A stretch of 64,000 nt of DNA, taken from positions 5,068,326-5,132,325 of the forward strand of contig NZ_OZ024668.1 in assembly GCF_902497775.2 (NCBI RefSeq). Reading direction: 5' to 3'. Each line of letters begins with the position of its first letter. The stretch's first letter is position 1. Under the pieces are notes generated by a model. The model was not told where the DNA came from. It searched no databases and saw only the letters and a list, made by a program, of their open reading frames with translations. Both the position numbers and the translations under genes were made by a program. Below, one piece after another: positions 1 through 7,864 of the stretch. This DNA comes from Pseudomonas fluorescens (lineage in GTDB: Bacteria; Pseudomonadota; Gammaproteobacteria; Pseudomonadales; Pseudomonadaceae).

Positions 1-944
1 TGATGAACGGCACCGCGGTGATGACCGGCCTGGCCTGCCTGGCATTCGCCCGCGCCGATTACCTGCTCAAGCTCGCTACACGGATCACCGCGCTGAACGT
101 GGTCGCCCTGCAAGGTAACCCGGAGCACTTCGACGAGCGCCTGTTCGCCGCCAAGCCGCACCCGGGGCAAATGCAGGTGGCTGCCTGGTTGCGCCAAGAC
201 CTCGCTATCGACGCACCGACCGCGCCGCTGCACCGCCTGCAGGACCGTTACTCGCTACGCTGTGCGCCGCATGTGCTGGGTGTGCTGGCCGACAGCCTGG
301 GCTGGCTGCGCGGCTTTATCGAAACCGAACTGAACAGCGCCAACGACAACCCGATCATCGACGCCGAAGCCGAACGCGTACTGCACGGCGGGCACTTCTA
401 CGGCGGCCATATCGCATTTGCCATGGACAGCCTGAAGAACCTGGTGGCCAACGTCGCCGACCTGCTCGACCGCCAGCTCGCCTTGCTGGTCGACGTGCGC
501 TACAACCACGGCCTGCCGAGCAACCTGTCGGGCGCCAGCGCCGAGCGGGCGATGCTCAACCATGGCTTCAAGGCCGTGCAGATCGGCGCCAGCGCCTGGA
601 CCGCCGAAGCCCTGAAAAACACCATGCCGGCCAGCGTGTTCTCACGCTCCACCGAGTGCCACAACCAGGACAAGGTGAGCATGGGCACCATCGCCGCCCG
701 CGATGCCCTGCGGGTGCTGGAGCTGACCGAACAGGTCGCCGCCGCCGCCTTGCTGGCCGCCAACCAGGGCGTCTGGCTGCGCAGCCGCGAAGCCGATGCC
801 CGCGACCTGCCGCCAGCCTTGGCCGAAATGCACGCGGCGCTGCTTGAAGAGTTCGCCCCGGTGATCGAAGACCGCGCCCTGGAAAGCGACCTGCGCCTGT
901 GCCTGAGCCGAATTGCCGAACAACACTGGAGGCTGCATGCGTAG
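1..944 (+). CDS. Aromatic amino-acid ammonia-lyase (HAL/PAL/TAL family), 5' end cut by window
   Basis: The C-terminal 313 codons of a MIO-type ammonia-lyase are visible; the Ala-Ser-Gly that forms the MIO cofactor would lie upstream of base 1. Visible family blocks are NGTAVMTG (2-9), QDRYSLRC (80-87), DNPIID (115-120), the helix GGHIAFAMDSL (134-144) and HNQDKVSMG (220-228). The HNQD version of the last block is nearer phenylalanine/tyrosine lyases than classical HutH (QEDHVSM). I infer that it makes a cinnamate or coumarate starter for the aryl polyene built by the downstream genes. It is the first visible gene of a run in which every gene overlaps the next; its stop lies 8 bases inside the thioesterase. 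The family is certain, the substrate is not. Confidence 0.85.
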   Translation, partial: MNGTAVMTGLACLAFARADYLLKLATRITALNVVALQGNPEHFDERLFAAKPHPGQMQVAAWLRQDLAIDAPTAPLHRLQDRYSLRCAPHVLGVLADSLGWLRGFIETELNSANDNPIIDAEAERVLHGGHFYGGHIAFAMDSLKNLVANVADLLDRQLALLVDVRYNHGLPSNLSGASAERAMLNHGFKAVQIGASAWTAEALKNTMPASVFSRSTECHNQDKVSMGTIAARDALRVLELTEQVAAAALLAANQGVWLRSREADARDLPPALAEMHAALLEEFAPVIEDRALESDLRLCLSRIAEQHWRLHA

Positions 945-1362
945 TCAGGGAGTACTGCACGTCGATACCGAAGTGCTGGTGCCGTTCTTCGATGTCGACA
1001 GCATGCTGGTGGTCTGGCACGGGCACTACGTCAAATACCTCGAGGTAGCGCGCTGCGCGCTGCTCGACCACCTCGATCACAACTACCTGCAGATGCAGGC
1101 CTCGGGCTTCGCCTGGCCGGTGATCGACCTGCAACTGCGCTACATGCGTGGCGCCACTTTCGGCCAGCGCCTGAGCGTGCGCGCCAGCCTGGTGGAGTGG
1201 GAGAACCGTCTGAAGATCAACTACCTGATCAGCGATGCCGCCACCGGCGAGCGCATGACCCGCGCCAGCTCCGTGCAGGTCGCGGTCGAAATCGCCAGCG
1301 GCGAGATGCAACTGGCTTCGCCGCAGGTGATGCTCGACGCCGTGAACAAGGTGCTGCCATGA
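937..1362 (+). CDS. Hotdog-fold acyl thioesterase (4HBT/YbgC type) of the aryl polyene operon
   Basis: This 141-residue protein fits the 4-hydroxybenzoyl-CoA thioesterase family. The active-site loop FFDVDSMLVVWHGHYVKYLE (residues 18-37) matches the YbgC pattern in which an Asp (D21 here) acts before a conserved Tyr-x-Lys. The ATG at 937 is chosen because it starts at the family N-terminus; an in-frame ATG at 913 would add eight residues unlike the family. Aryl polyene clusters normally carry such a thioesterase, probably for release or proofreading of carrier-bound acyl chains. It overlaps the lyase by 8 bases and the LolA-like gene by 4 (ATGA). Confidence 0.82.
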   Translation: MRSQGVLHVDTEVLVPFFDVDSMLVVWHGHYVKYLEVARCALLDHLDHNYLQMQASGFAWPVIDLQLRYMRGATFGQRLSVRASLVEWENRLKINYLISDAATGERMTRASSVQVAVEIASGEMQLASPQVMLDAVNKVLP

Positions 1363-1958
1363 AGACGCTGCTGCGTGGCCTGCTGTGCCTCGGCCTGCTG
1401 GCCAGTTGCCCCCTGGCCCAGGCCTTTGGCCTCGATGATCTGAGCAAGCAACTGGGCGAACCTGCGGTCATCAAGGGCCCGTTCATCCAGGAAAAACACC
1501 TGCGCGCCCTCCCGCAGCCGCTGGTGAGCAAAGGCCAGTTCGTGCTAGCCCGTGACCATGGCTTGCTCTGGCTGCTACAAACGCCGCTCAGGCAGGACTA
1601 CCGCCTCAATGCCCAGGGCATCGCCCGCCGCGATCCGTCCGGCTGGCAGATGCTGCCGGGCAAGAGCGCCGGCGCCGAGCAGAACCGCCTGTTCTTCGCC
1701 GTGCTGCAAGGCGACAGCAGTGGCCTGCAGCGTGACTTCGAGCTGAGCCTGCAAGGCGACGCCGCGCACTGGCAACTGCGCCTGACGCCGCGTTCGCTGC
1801 TGCTCAAGCAGGTGTTCAGCCAGATCGATATCGATGGCGGGCGCTACGTCGAACGCATCCAACTGCTGGAAACCCAGGGCGACAGCACCGTATTGCGCAT
1901 GCCATCGAGCAGCAGCGCCAGCCTGACCGACACGGAGCGCCGCGATTTTGCCGAGTGA
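1359..1958 (+). CDS. LolA-like outer-membrane lipoprotein carrier protein
   Basis: The 199-residue product has an N-terminal export signal and a LolA-like body (for example the segment VIKGPFIQEKHLRALPQPLVSK shortened: PFIQEKHLRALPQPL near residues 35-49, matching the FxQ..L start of LolA). It is probably periplasmic and may carry the polyene lipid or a lipoprotein partner across the periplasm, together with the MMPL exporter encoded next. The signal peptide is ambiguous: A-Q-A at residues 20-22 suits signal peptidase I, while L-A-S-C at 14-17 is a good lipobox. Start ATG overlaps the thioesterase stop; its own stop lies 11 bases inside the exporter gene. The chromosomal housekeeping lolA is not in this window. 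Confidence 0.78.
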   Translation: MKTLLRGLLCLGLLASCPLAQAFGLDDLSKQLGEPAVIKGPFIQEKHLRALPQPLVSKGQFVLARDHGLLWLLQTPLRQDYRLNAQGIARRDPSGWQMLPGKSAGAEQNRLFFAVLQGDSSGLQRDFELSLQGDAAHWQLRLTPRSLLLKQVFSQIDIDGGRYVERIQLLETQGDSTVLRMPSSSSASLTDTERRDFAE

Positions 1959-4260
1959 GCGCCTGTTACCACGGCTGTTTTTGCTGCTGCTGATCGCTGT
2001 GCTGGCCCTGGCCGGTTGGCAGTGGCACCGCGCTGCACCCTTGTCTGCCGACCTGATGGCGCTGGTCCCCGGTGCCACCCAGGACCCGCTGGTACAGCGC
2101 GCCGAGCAGCGCATGCAGGAGCCGCTGAACCGCGAGATGCTGGTGCTGGTCGGCCATCCCCAGCGTGACCAGGCCATCGCCCTGGCCCAGCGCCTGGGCG
2201 AGCAATGGCAGGCCAGCGGCTTGTTCGAGAAGGTCCAGTGGAGCCTGCAGACCGACCTGCAGGCACTGCGCGAACAGTTGCTGCAAGGGCGCCTGGCGAT
2301 GCTCGCGCGTGCCGACCGCAGCAGCCTGGTCGACAACCCGCAAGGCTTTATCGAGCAGCGCGTGCAGAGCCTCTACGATCCCTTTGCAGGTTTTAGCCTG
2401 GTGCCGAGCCAGGACGACTGGCTGGGCCTGACCGGGCGCATCCAGAACAGCCAGCCACGCCCTGCTGCGGTGCAACTGGACACCGCCAGCGGCGCGCTGC
2501 TAGCCGAAGCCGACGGCCAGCATTGGGTGCTGCTGCGTGCCCGCACCCTGGGCAACGCGTTCGACATGCAACTGCCCCTGCAGGTCGCCGACCTGCTCGC
2601 CAGCAGCCGGGTTGCAGCCGACCAGAGCGGCGCGCGCCTGCTGGCTGCCAGTGGCTTGCTGTATGCAGCCAACGGCCAGCGCCAGGCCAGCCAGGAAATC
2701 ACCTGGGTCGGCGGCGGCGCCACCGTGGGCATCCTGTTGCTGTTGCTGCTGGCGTTCCGGCGCCTGCGGGTGTTGCTGGCGTTCGTGCCGGTGCTGGTCG
2801 GCATGCTGTTCGGTGCGGTGGCTTGCGTGGCGCTGTTCGGCCAGATGCATGTGATGACCCTGGTGCTCGGCTCAAGCCTGATCGGCGTCGCCGTCGACTA
2901 CCCGCTGCACTATCTGTCCAAGAGCTGGAGCCTGCGCCCCTGGCAGGCCTGGCCGGCGCTGCGCCTGACCTTGCCGGGCCTGAGCCTGAGCCTGGCCACC
3001 AGTTGCATCGGCTACCTGGCCCTGGCCTTCACGCCGTTCCCGGCCCTGACCCAGATTGCCGTGTTTTCCGCTGCCGGCCTGATCGGCGCCTATCTCAGCG
3101 CCGTGTGCCTGCTGCCGGCATTGCTCAAGGGTATCGACCTGCAGCCCGCACAATGGCCGCTGCGCATTGCCCAATGGTTGGTGGACCTGCGCCTCAAGCT
3201 ACTGGGCAAGGTCCCCAGCCCGGTCCTGCTCGGCCTGCTGATCCTGTTCTGCGCAGCCGGCCTGTGGCAGTTGGACAGCCGCAACGACATTCGCCAGTGG
3301 GTCGGCAGTCCGCCGCAACTGCTCGAAGAAGCCCAGGCCGTGGCGCGCATTACCGGCTACCAGCCCACCAGCCAGTTCTACCTGGTGCGCGGCGCCGACC
3401 AGAGCCAATTGCTGGCGCGCCTGCAAAGCCTCGGCGCACGCCTGGACGAACTGATTGCAACCGACAAGCTCAAGGGCTACATGGCCCTCAGCCAACTGGT
3501 TGCCAGCCCCGCCGAGCAGCAACAGGTTCGCGATGCGCTGAGCACGCTGCCGCTGCAACCGCTGCTGGCCCTGGGCGTCCCGCAAAGCGCGTTACAGGCG
3601 GAACTGGCGCAAATCCAGGCATTGCCTACCCTCGACATCGATCACGCCCTCAGTGGCCCGCTGGGCGAACCCTGGCGCACCTTGTGGCTGGGTGCCGACG
3701 GTCAGGGCGTGGCCGCCATCGTCAGCCTGCAGGGCTTGAACGATCCGGCATTGCTGCGCCTGCAAGCCGACGACCTCGACGGCGTGCAACTGGTCGACCG
3801 CCTCGGCGACCTCAACCGAGTGTTCGCCGCGACCCAGGTCAGCGCCGCCGAGCTCAAGCTGTTGTCGTGCGCGTTGATCGTGGTGCTGCTGATCCTGCCA
3901 TTCGGCCTCGGCGGTGCCCTGCGCATCGTCGCCCTGCCGCTGCTTGCCGCGCTGTGCAGCCTGGCTTGCCTCGGCTGGCTGGGCCAGCCGCTGACCCTGT
4001 TCAGCCTGTTCGGCCTGCTGCTGGTGACCGCCATCAGCGTCGACTACGCGATCCTCATGCACGAGCAGATCGGCGGCGCCGCCGTCAGCCTGCTCGGTAC
4101 CCTGCTCGCGGCGACCACCACCTGGCTGTCGTTCGGCCTGCTGGCGGTGTCGAGCACCCCGGCGGTGAGCAACTTTGGCCTGGCGGTCAGCCTCGGCCTG
4201 GCTTTCAGCTTCGTCCTGGCGCCCTGGGCGGCCAGCGGCCACAAGGAAGTGTCGGCATGA
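1948..4260 (+). CDS. MMPL/RND-family exporter of the aryl polyene operon
   Basis: This 770-residue inner-membrane protein has an N-terminal membrane helix, a periplasmic domain starting with LSADLMALVPG, a first membrane block (about residues 250-400) containing GVAVDYPLHYLSKSW, a second periplasmic domain, and a second membrane block (about 640-760) containing AISVDYAILMHEQ. Two such VDY motifs are the proton-relay signature of MMPL transporters. The start is a TTG at 1948, overlapping the LolA-like gene by 11 bases; I see no better in-frame start. MMPL proteins move lipids or lipid-linked products, so its likely role is extraction of the aryl-polyene lipid from the inner membrane, handing over to the LolA-like carrier. 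Confidence 0.85.
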   Translation: MPSERLLPRLFLLLLIAVLALAGWQWHRAAPLSADLMALVPGATQDPLVQRAEQRMQEPLNREMLVLVGHPQRDQAIALAQRLGEQWQASGLFEKVQWSLQTDLQALREQLLQGRLAMLARADRSSLVDNPQGFIEQRVQSLYDPFAGFSLVPSQDDWLGLTGRIQNSQPRPAAVQLDTASGALLAEADGQHWVLLRARTLGNAFDMQLPLQVADLLASSRVAADQSGARLLAASGLLYAANGQRQASQEITWVGGGATVGILLLLLLAFRRLRVLLAFVPVLVGMLFGAVACVALFGQMHVMTLVLGSSLIGVAVDYPLHYLSKSWSLRPWQAWPALRLTLPGLSLSLATSCIGYLALAFTPFPALTQIAVFSAAGLIGAYLSAVCLLPALLKGIDLQPAQWPLRIAQWLVDLRLKLLGKVPSPVLLGLLILFCAAGLWQLDSRNDIRQWVGSPPQLLEEAQAVARITGYQPTSQFYLVRGADQSQLLARLQSLGARLDELIATDKLKGYMALSQLVASPAEQQQVRDALSTLPLQPLLALGVPQSALQAELAQIQALPTLDIDHALSGPLGEPWRTLWLGADGQGVAAIVSLQGLNDPALLRLQADDLDGVQLVDRLGDLNRVFAATQVSAAELKLLSCALIVVLLILPFGLGGALRIVALPLLAALCSLACLGWLGQPLTLFSLFGLLLVTAISVDYAILMHEQIGGAAVSLLGTLLAATTTWLSFGLLAVSSTPAVSNFGLAVSLGLAFSFVLAPWAASGHKEVSA

Positions 4261-5417
4261 GTATTGTGTTGTTCTGGACCCTGGCCCTGGCCCTGTTCTG
4301 GATCGCCAGCGAGTTGGGGCGGCGCCTGGGACTGATCCCGATTGTCAGCCAGTTGCTGCTGGCGACCCTGGGCCTGCCGCTGCTGATGCTGTTCTGGGTC
4401 GAGCCACATTGGCAACTCAGCGGCGCCGCGCTGGTGGCGCCGTCCTGGTTGAAAACCTTGTACGGCCTGAGTTTCGCCCTGCTGCTGGGGCATATTCTGG
4501 CGGACGTGGTGGAGCTGAAATTCGACCGCCAGAGCCTGAAGATCGCCCTGCCCAGCTTCTTCGTCCCCTTTGCCTGTGGCCTGGCCTGCGGCGCGTTGTT
4601 GCTGGCGCAGCAGCCCTGGCTGGCCACCCTGGCCCTCGGCCTGGTGTTCGCCATCACCGCCATCCCGGTGCTCTACCTGTACCTGCGCAACATCGACTAT
4701 CCGCCCGCGGCAACCCGCCGCCTGATGCAATCGGCGATCCTCATCGACCTGACCTGCTGGCTGCTGTTCGGCCTGGGCAAAGGCAGCCTCGACCCCGCGA
4801 GCTTGCTGCTGCCACTGCTCGGGGCCTGCCTGCCCATGCCGCTGTACGCCCTCGGCGTGCGCCGACCCTGGGTCTACAGCCTGGGCTTTTTCGCCCTGCT
4901 GTTCGTCGCCGAACACTACCGGCTCAATGCATTGATCTTCGGAATCGGCTACCTGTGCTGCCTGGCCTGGCTCAAGCTGGCGCTGCACATGCCGCTGTCG
5001 ACGCTGTGGATAAAACGCCTGCAGAACGGCATCGCCATCCCGTTGATCCTGACCTTCGGCATCATCCAGATCGATATCCACAACGTGCTTCAGGGCTTTG
5101 AAGCCATCCAGTTGAGTGCCTTGCTGCTGTTGCCGATCGTCAGCAAGCTGCTCGGCAACTGGCTAGGCCTGTGCTGGGCGACGCCGTCGTTCGCCGGCGC
5201 GAGCAAATGGCGGGAGAGCCTGCTGCTCAATATTCGCGGCTTGAGCGAGATCGTCTTTCTCAACCTGCTGCTGCAACAACAGCTGATCAGCCCGGCGCTG
5301 TACTTCGCGCTGATGCTGATGAGCCTGGTCGCCACGCTGATGCCCGCGCTGGCCGGCCTGCACCGGATTCCATTGAAGTCTGCCCAACCGGCAAGGAGGC
5401 CTTATGCCAAACACTGA
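4257..5417 (+). CDS. CPA2 antiporter-like polytopic membrane protein
   Basis: The 386-residue protein is almost entirely hydrophobic helices. Its layout follows monovalent cation:proton antiporters of the CPA2 type: GLIPIVSQLLLATLGLP near the N-terminus, LGLVFAITAIPVLYLYLR (about 127-144), the core SAILIDLTCW (159-168), and LLNIRGLSEIVFLN near residue 330. CPA2 proteins usually have Asp-Asp in the core helix; here it is Ile163-Asp164, so only the second Asp remains. It may exchange a cation for protons or couple proton flow to pigment export; neither is shown by sequence. Start ATG overlaps the exporter stop (ATGA) and the stop lies 14 bases inside the flavoprotein gene. Confidence 0.7.
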   Translation: MSIVLFWTLALALFWIASELGRRLGLIPIVSQLLLATLGLPLLMLFWVEPHWQLSGAALVAPSWLKTLYGLSFALLLGHILADVVELKFDRQSLKIALPSFFVPFACGLACGALLLAQQPWLATLALGLVFAITAIPVLYLYLRNIDYPPAATRRLMQSAILIDLTCWLLFGLGKGSLDPASLLLPLLGACLPMPLYALGVRRPWVYSLGFFALLFVAEHYRLNALIFGIGYLCCLAWLKLALHMPLSTLWIKRLQNGIAIPLILTFGIIQIDIHNVLQGFEAIQLSALLLLPIVSKLLGNWLGLCWATPSFAGASKWRESLLLNIRGLSEIVFLNLLLQQQLISPALYFALMLMSLVATLMPALAGLHRIPLKSAQPARRPYAKH

Positions 5418-6651
5418 ACTGCAACAGCGGCAGGTACTGATCATCGGCGCCGGCCCGTCCGGCGCCATCGCCGGGGCCCTGCTCAAGCGCAATGGCCACG
5501 ATGTGCTGATCATCGAGCGCCAGCGCTTCCCGCGTTTTTCCATCGGCGAGAGCCTGTTGTCGCACTGCATCGACTTCGTCGAAGAAGCCGGGATGCTTCC
5601 GGCCCTCGAAGCGGCGGGCTTCCAGTGCAAGAACGGCGCGGCCTTCGCCTGGGGCGACGAATACAGCGCCTTTGATTTCGGCGACACCTTCAGCAATGGC
5701 AAGCCGAGTACCTTCCAGGTCCAGCGTGCCCAGTTCGACCAGTTGCTGGCCGACCAGGCCGCAGCCCAGGGCGTGGAAATCCGCTACGAAGAAGAGATCA
5801 TCGCCGCCGACCTCGAGCGCCCGCGCCCGCAGGTCCGCGTTCGTCGCCTGGATGGCAGCGAGTACTGCGTCGAGGCCGAATTCGTCCTTGATGCCAGTGG
5901 TTATGGCCGCGTGCTGCCGCGCCTGCTGGACCTCGAAGCGCCGTCGAACTTCCCGGTGCGCCAGGCCGTGTTCACCCACATCGAAGACCGCATCGACCAC
6001 CCGGCTTTCGACCGGGAAAAGATCCTCATCACCACCCACCCGCAGCACCGCGATATCTGGTTCTGGACCATCCCGTTCAGCAACGGCCGCTGCTCCCTGG
6101 GCGTGGTCGCCGCCGCCGAGCACTTTGCCGCCGCGCCGGCTGACCTGGATGCCTGCCTGAAGGACTTCGTCGCCCAGACGCCAAGCCTGGCCAAGGTGCT
6201 GGCCAACGCCGTGTGGGACACCCCGGCGCGGACCATCGGCGGCTACTCGGCCAACGTCAAGACCCTGCACGGCCCGGGCTTTGCCCTGCTCGGCAACGCC
6301 GCCGAGTTCCTCGACCCGGTGTTCTCCTCCGGGGTGACCATCGCCATGCGCTCGGCGAGCATGGCCGCCGGCGTGCTGCACCGTCAGTTGCAGGGTGAAA
6401 GCGTCGACTGGCAGCACGAGTTCGCCGAGCCGCTCAAGCGCGGCGTCGATACCTTCCGCGCCTACGTCGAGGGCTGGTACAACGGCAGCTTCCAGGACGT
6501 CATCTACCACCCGGCGAGCTCGCCGGAAATCCGCGCGATGATCAGCTCGATCCTAGCCGGCTACGCCTGGGACCTGCGCAACCCGTTCGTCAGCGAACCC
6601 AAGCGGCGCCTGCGCATGCTCGCTGAAGTCTGTGCAAGGACGGCGGCATGA
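5404..6651 (+). CDS. FAD-dependent oxidoreductase of the flavin-halogenase family
   Basis: The 415-residue protein begins with a Rossmann FAD motif GAGPSG (15-20), followed by FSIGES (45-50), GFQCKNGAAFAWG (72-84) and the motif WFWTIP (219-224), which matches the WxWxIP signature of flavin-dependent halogenases. Lys76 sits where phenol/carrier-type halogenases have their catalytic lysine. GNAAEFLDPVFSSGV (about 298-312) is the second FAD-contact block of this superfamily. It could halogenate or hydroxylate the aryl head group, or reduce the polyene; related proteins are often annotated tryptophan halogenase or geranylgeranyl reductase. RBS AGGAGG lies just before the ATG. The methyltransferase gene overlaps its stop by 4 bases. 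Confidence 0.75.
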   Translation: MPNTELQQRQVLIIGAGPSGAIAGALLKRNGHDVLIIERQRFPRFSIGESLLSHCIDFVEEAGMLPALEAAGFQCKNGAAFAWGDEYSAFDFGDTFSNGKPSTFQVQRAQFDQLLADQAAAQGVEIRYEEEIIAADLERPRPQVRVRRLDGSEYCVEAEFVLDASGYGRVLPRLLDLEAPSNFPVRQAVFTHIEDRIDHPAFDREKILITTHPQHRDIWFWTIPFSNGRCSLGVVAAAEHFAAAPADLDACLKDFVAQTPSLAKVLANAVWDTPARTIGGYSANVKTLHGPGFALLGNAAEFLDPVFSSGVTIAMRSASMAAGVLHRQLQGESVDWQHEFAEPLKRGVDTFRAYVEGWYNGSFQDVIYHPASSPEIRAMISSILAGYAWDLRNPFVSEPKRRLRMLAEVCARTAA

Positions 6652-7382
6652 AATTCCTCAGCGACAGCTACGTCGAGGAAACCCGCTTCGGCTTCTGGTT
6701 CCTGCGCAGCCACACCTGGCAGCACCATGTGCTGCGGGTGGCGATCAACGACCTGCGCCGGCTGTTCGACGCGCCGCTGCCGCACGCGCCGGTGCTGCTC
6801 GATGCCGGCTGCGGCCAGGGCAAGTCGTTCCAGTACCTGCAGCAGGTGTTCGCCCCCGGCCAGTTGCTGGGCACCGACGCCGACCCGCACAGCCTCGAAC
6901 TGAGCCAGGCCGAGGCCGGGCGCCTGGGCCTGAATGTCGAGCTGCGCGGCAGTGACTGCGCGGCCTTGCAGTTTGCCGACAGCAGCGTCGATATCCTGTT
7001 TTGCCACCAGACCTTTCACCACCTGGTCGAGCAGGAAAAGGCCCTGGCCGAGTTCTACCGGGTGCTCAAACCCGGTGGCTACCTGCTGTTCGCCGAGTCC
7101 ACCGAAGCCTATATCGACACCTGGGTTATCCGCTGGCTGTTCCGTCACCCCATGCACGTGCAGAAAAGTGCCGGGCAGTACCTGCAGATGCTCCGCGACC
7201 AAGGCTTCGAGTTCGGCGCGCAGAATGTCTCCTACCCCTATCTGTGGTGGAGCCGTTCCAGCGACTTCGGCCTGCTCGAACGCTTTGGCCTGCGCAAGCC
7301 GCCAGCGGTCGGCCAGCGCGAAGAAACCCTGGTCAACGTAGTTGCCCGCAAACCCTTGAAGCCAACCGAGCCGAGTGCATGA
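6648..7382 (+). CDS. SAM-dependent class I methyltransferase of the aryl polyene operon
   Basis: The 244-residue protein has motif I VLLDAGCGQG (49-58) for S-adenosylmethionine binding and a post-motif block YRVLKPGGYLLFAE (about 139-152), both typical of class I methyltransferases (UbiE/COQ5-like). HQTFHHL near 121 occupies the motif IV region. Aryl polyenes often carry a methylated aryl ring, so ring or O-methylation of the head group is the likely role; the acceptor cannot be read from sequence. ATG overlaps the upstream stop by 4 bases (ATGA) and the next gene overlaps its own stop by 4. Confidence 0.82.
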   Translation: MKFLSDSYVEETRFGFWFLRSHTWQHHVLRVAINDLRRLFDAPLPHAPVLLDAGCGQGKSFQYLQQVFAPGQLLGTDADPHSLELSQAEAGRLGLNVELRGSDCAALQFADSSVDILFCHQTFHHLVEQEKALAEFYRVLKPGGYLLFAESTEAYIDTWVIRWLFRHPMHVQKSAGQYLQMLRDQGFEFGAQNVSYPYLWWSRSSDFGLLERFGLRKPPAVGQREETLVNVVARKPLKPTEPSA

Positions 7383-7864
7383 AACGCCTGTTGCTGATCC
7401 TCGCCTTCGCCCTGTTGAGCGCCTGCGCCAGCCGTGCGCCGCTGCCCGCACAAGTACCGGCGCTGACGCTGCCGATGCAGTTGCATATCCAGCGCGAACA
7501 GGCAGGAGAACGTCAGGACTGGCTGCTGGTGATCCAGCGCGAGGACGCCAGCCTGCGCTGGTCGCTGTTGGACTTGCTGGGCATTCCGCAAGCCCGGCAG
7601 TTGCTCAACCAGGGGCAGTGGCACGCCGACGGCCTGCTGCCGCCCAACCCGGCTGCACGTGAATTGTTCGCCGCCCTGCTGTTCGCCCTGACCCCGGCCG
7701 AGCAGCTGCAAGCGCTCTACCCCGGCGCCCGTCAGCAAGGCCAACAGCGCTGGCTGGGTGAACGCTGGCGCGTCGACTACCGACAAGCCGACGACTTCAC
7801 CTTGAACCTAGGCCAGGGCCTGCGTTATCTAGTCAGCCCACTGCCCAGCGAGAACACGCCATGA
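7379..7864 (+). CDS. DUF3261 family outer-membrane lipoprotein
   Basis: The 161-residue product starts with a short signal peptide and a clear lipobox L-S-A-C at 13-16, so the mature protein should be lipidated on Cys16. The body fits DUF3261, a small family found mostly inside aryl polyene and related pigment clusters. The mature C-terminal half (GARQQGQQRWLGERWRVDYR) resembles LolB-like lipoproteins in layout. With the LolA-like carrier and MMPL exporter in the same operon, it is a reasonable candidate for the outer-membrane receptor of the pigment. Overlaps both neighbours by 4 bases. Confidence 0.75.
   Translation: MKRLLLILAFALLSACASRAPLPAQVPALTLPMQLHIQREQAGERQDWLLVIQREDASLRWSLLDLLGIPQARQLLNQGQWHADGLLPPNPAARELFAALLFALTPAEQLQALYPGARQQGQQRWLGERWRVDYRQADDFTLNLGQGLRYLVSPLPSENTP

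Noticed and set aside
913..936. Earlier ATG for the thioesterase
   Set aside because: It adds eight residues (MPNNTGGC) not in the family and lies deeper in the lyase gene; the ATG at 937 starts at the family N-terminus.
2523..4256. A very long open frame continuous with the antiporter gene over the MMPL exporter region
   Set aside because: The upstream part is Arg/Pro/Ala-rich frame-shadow of the MMPL gene without family features; only the segment from ATG 4257 has a real membrane protein.
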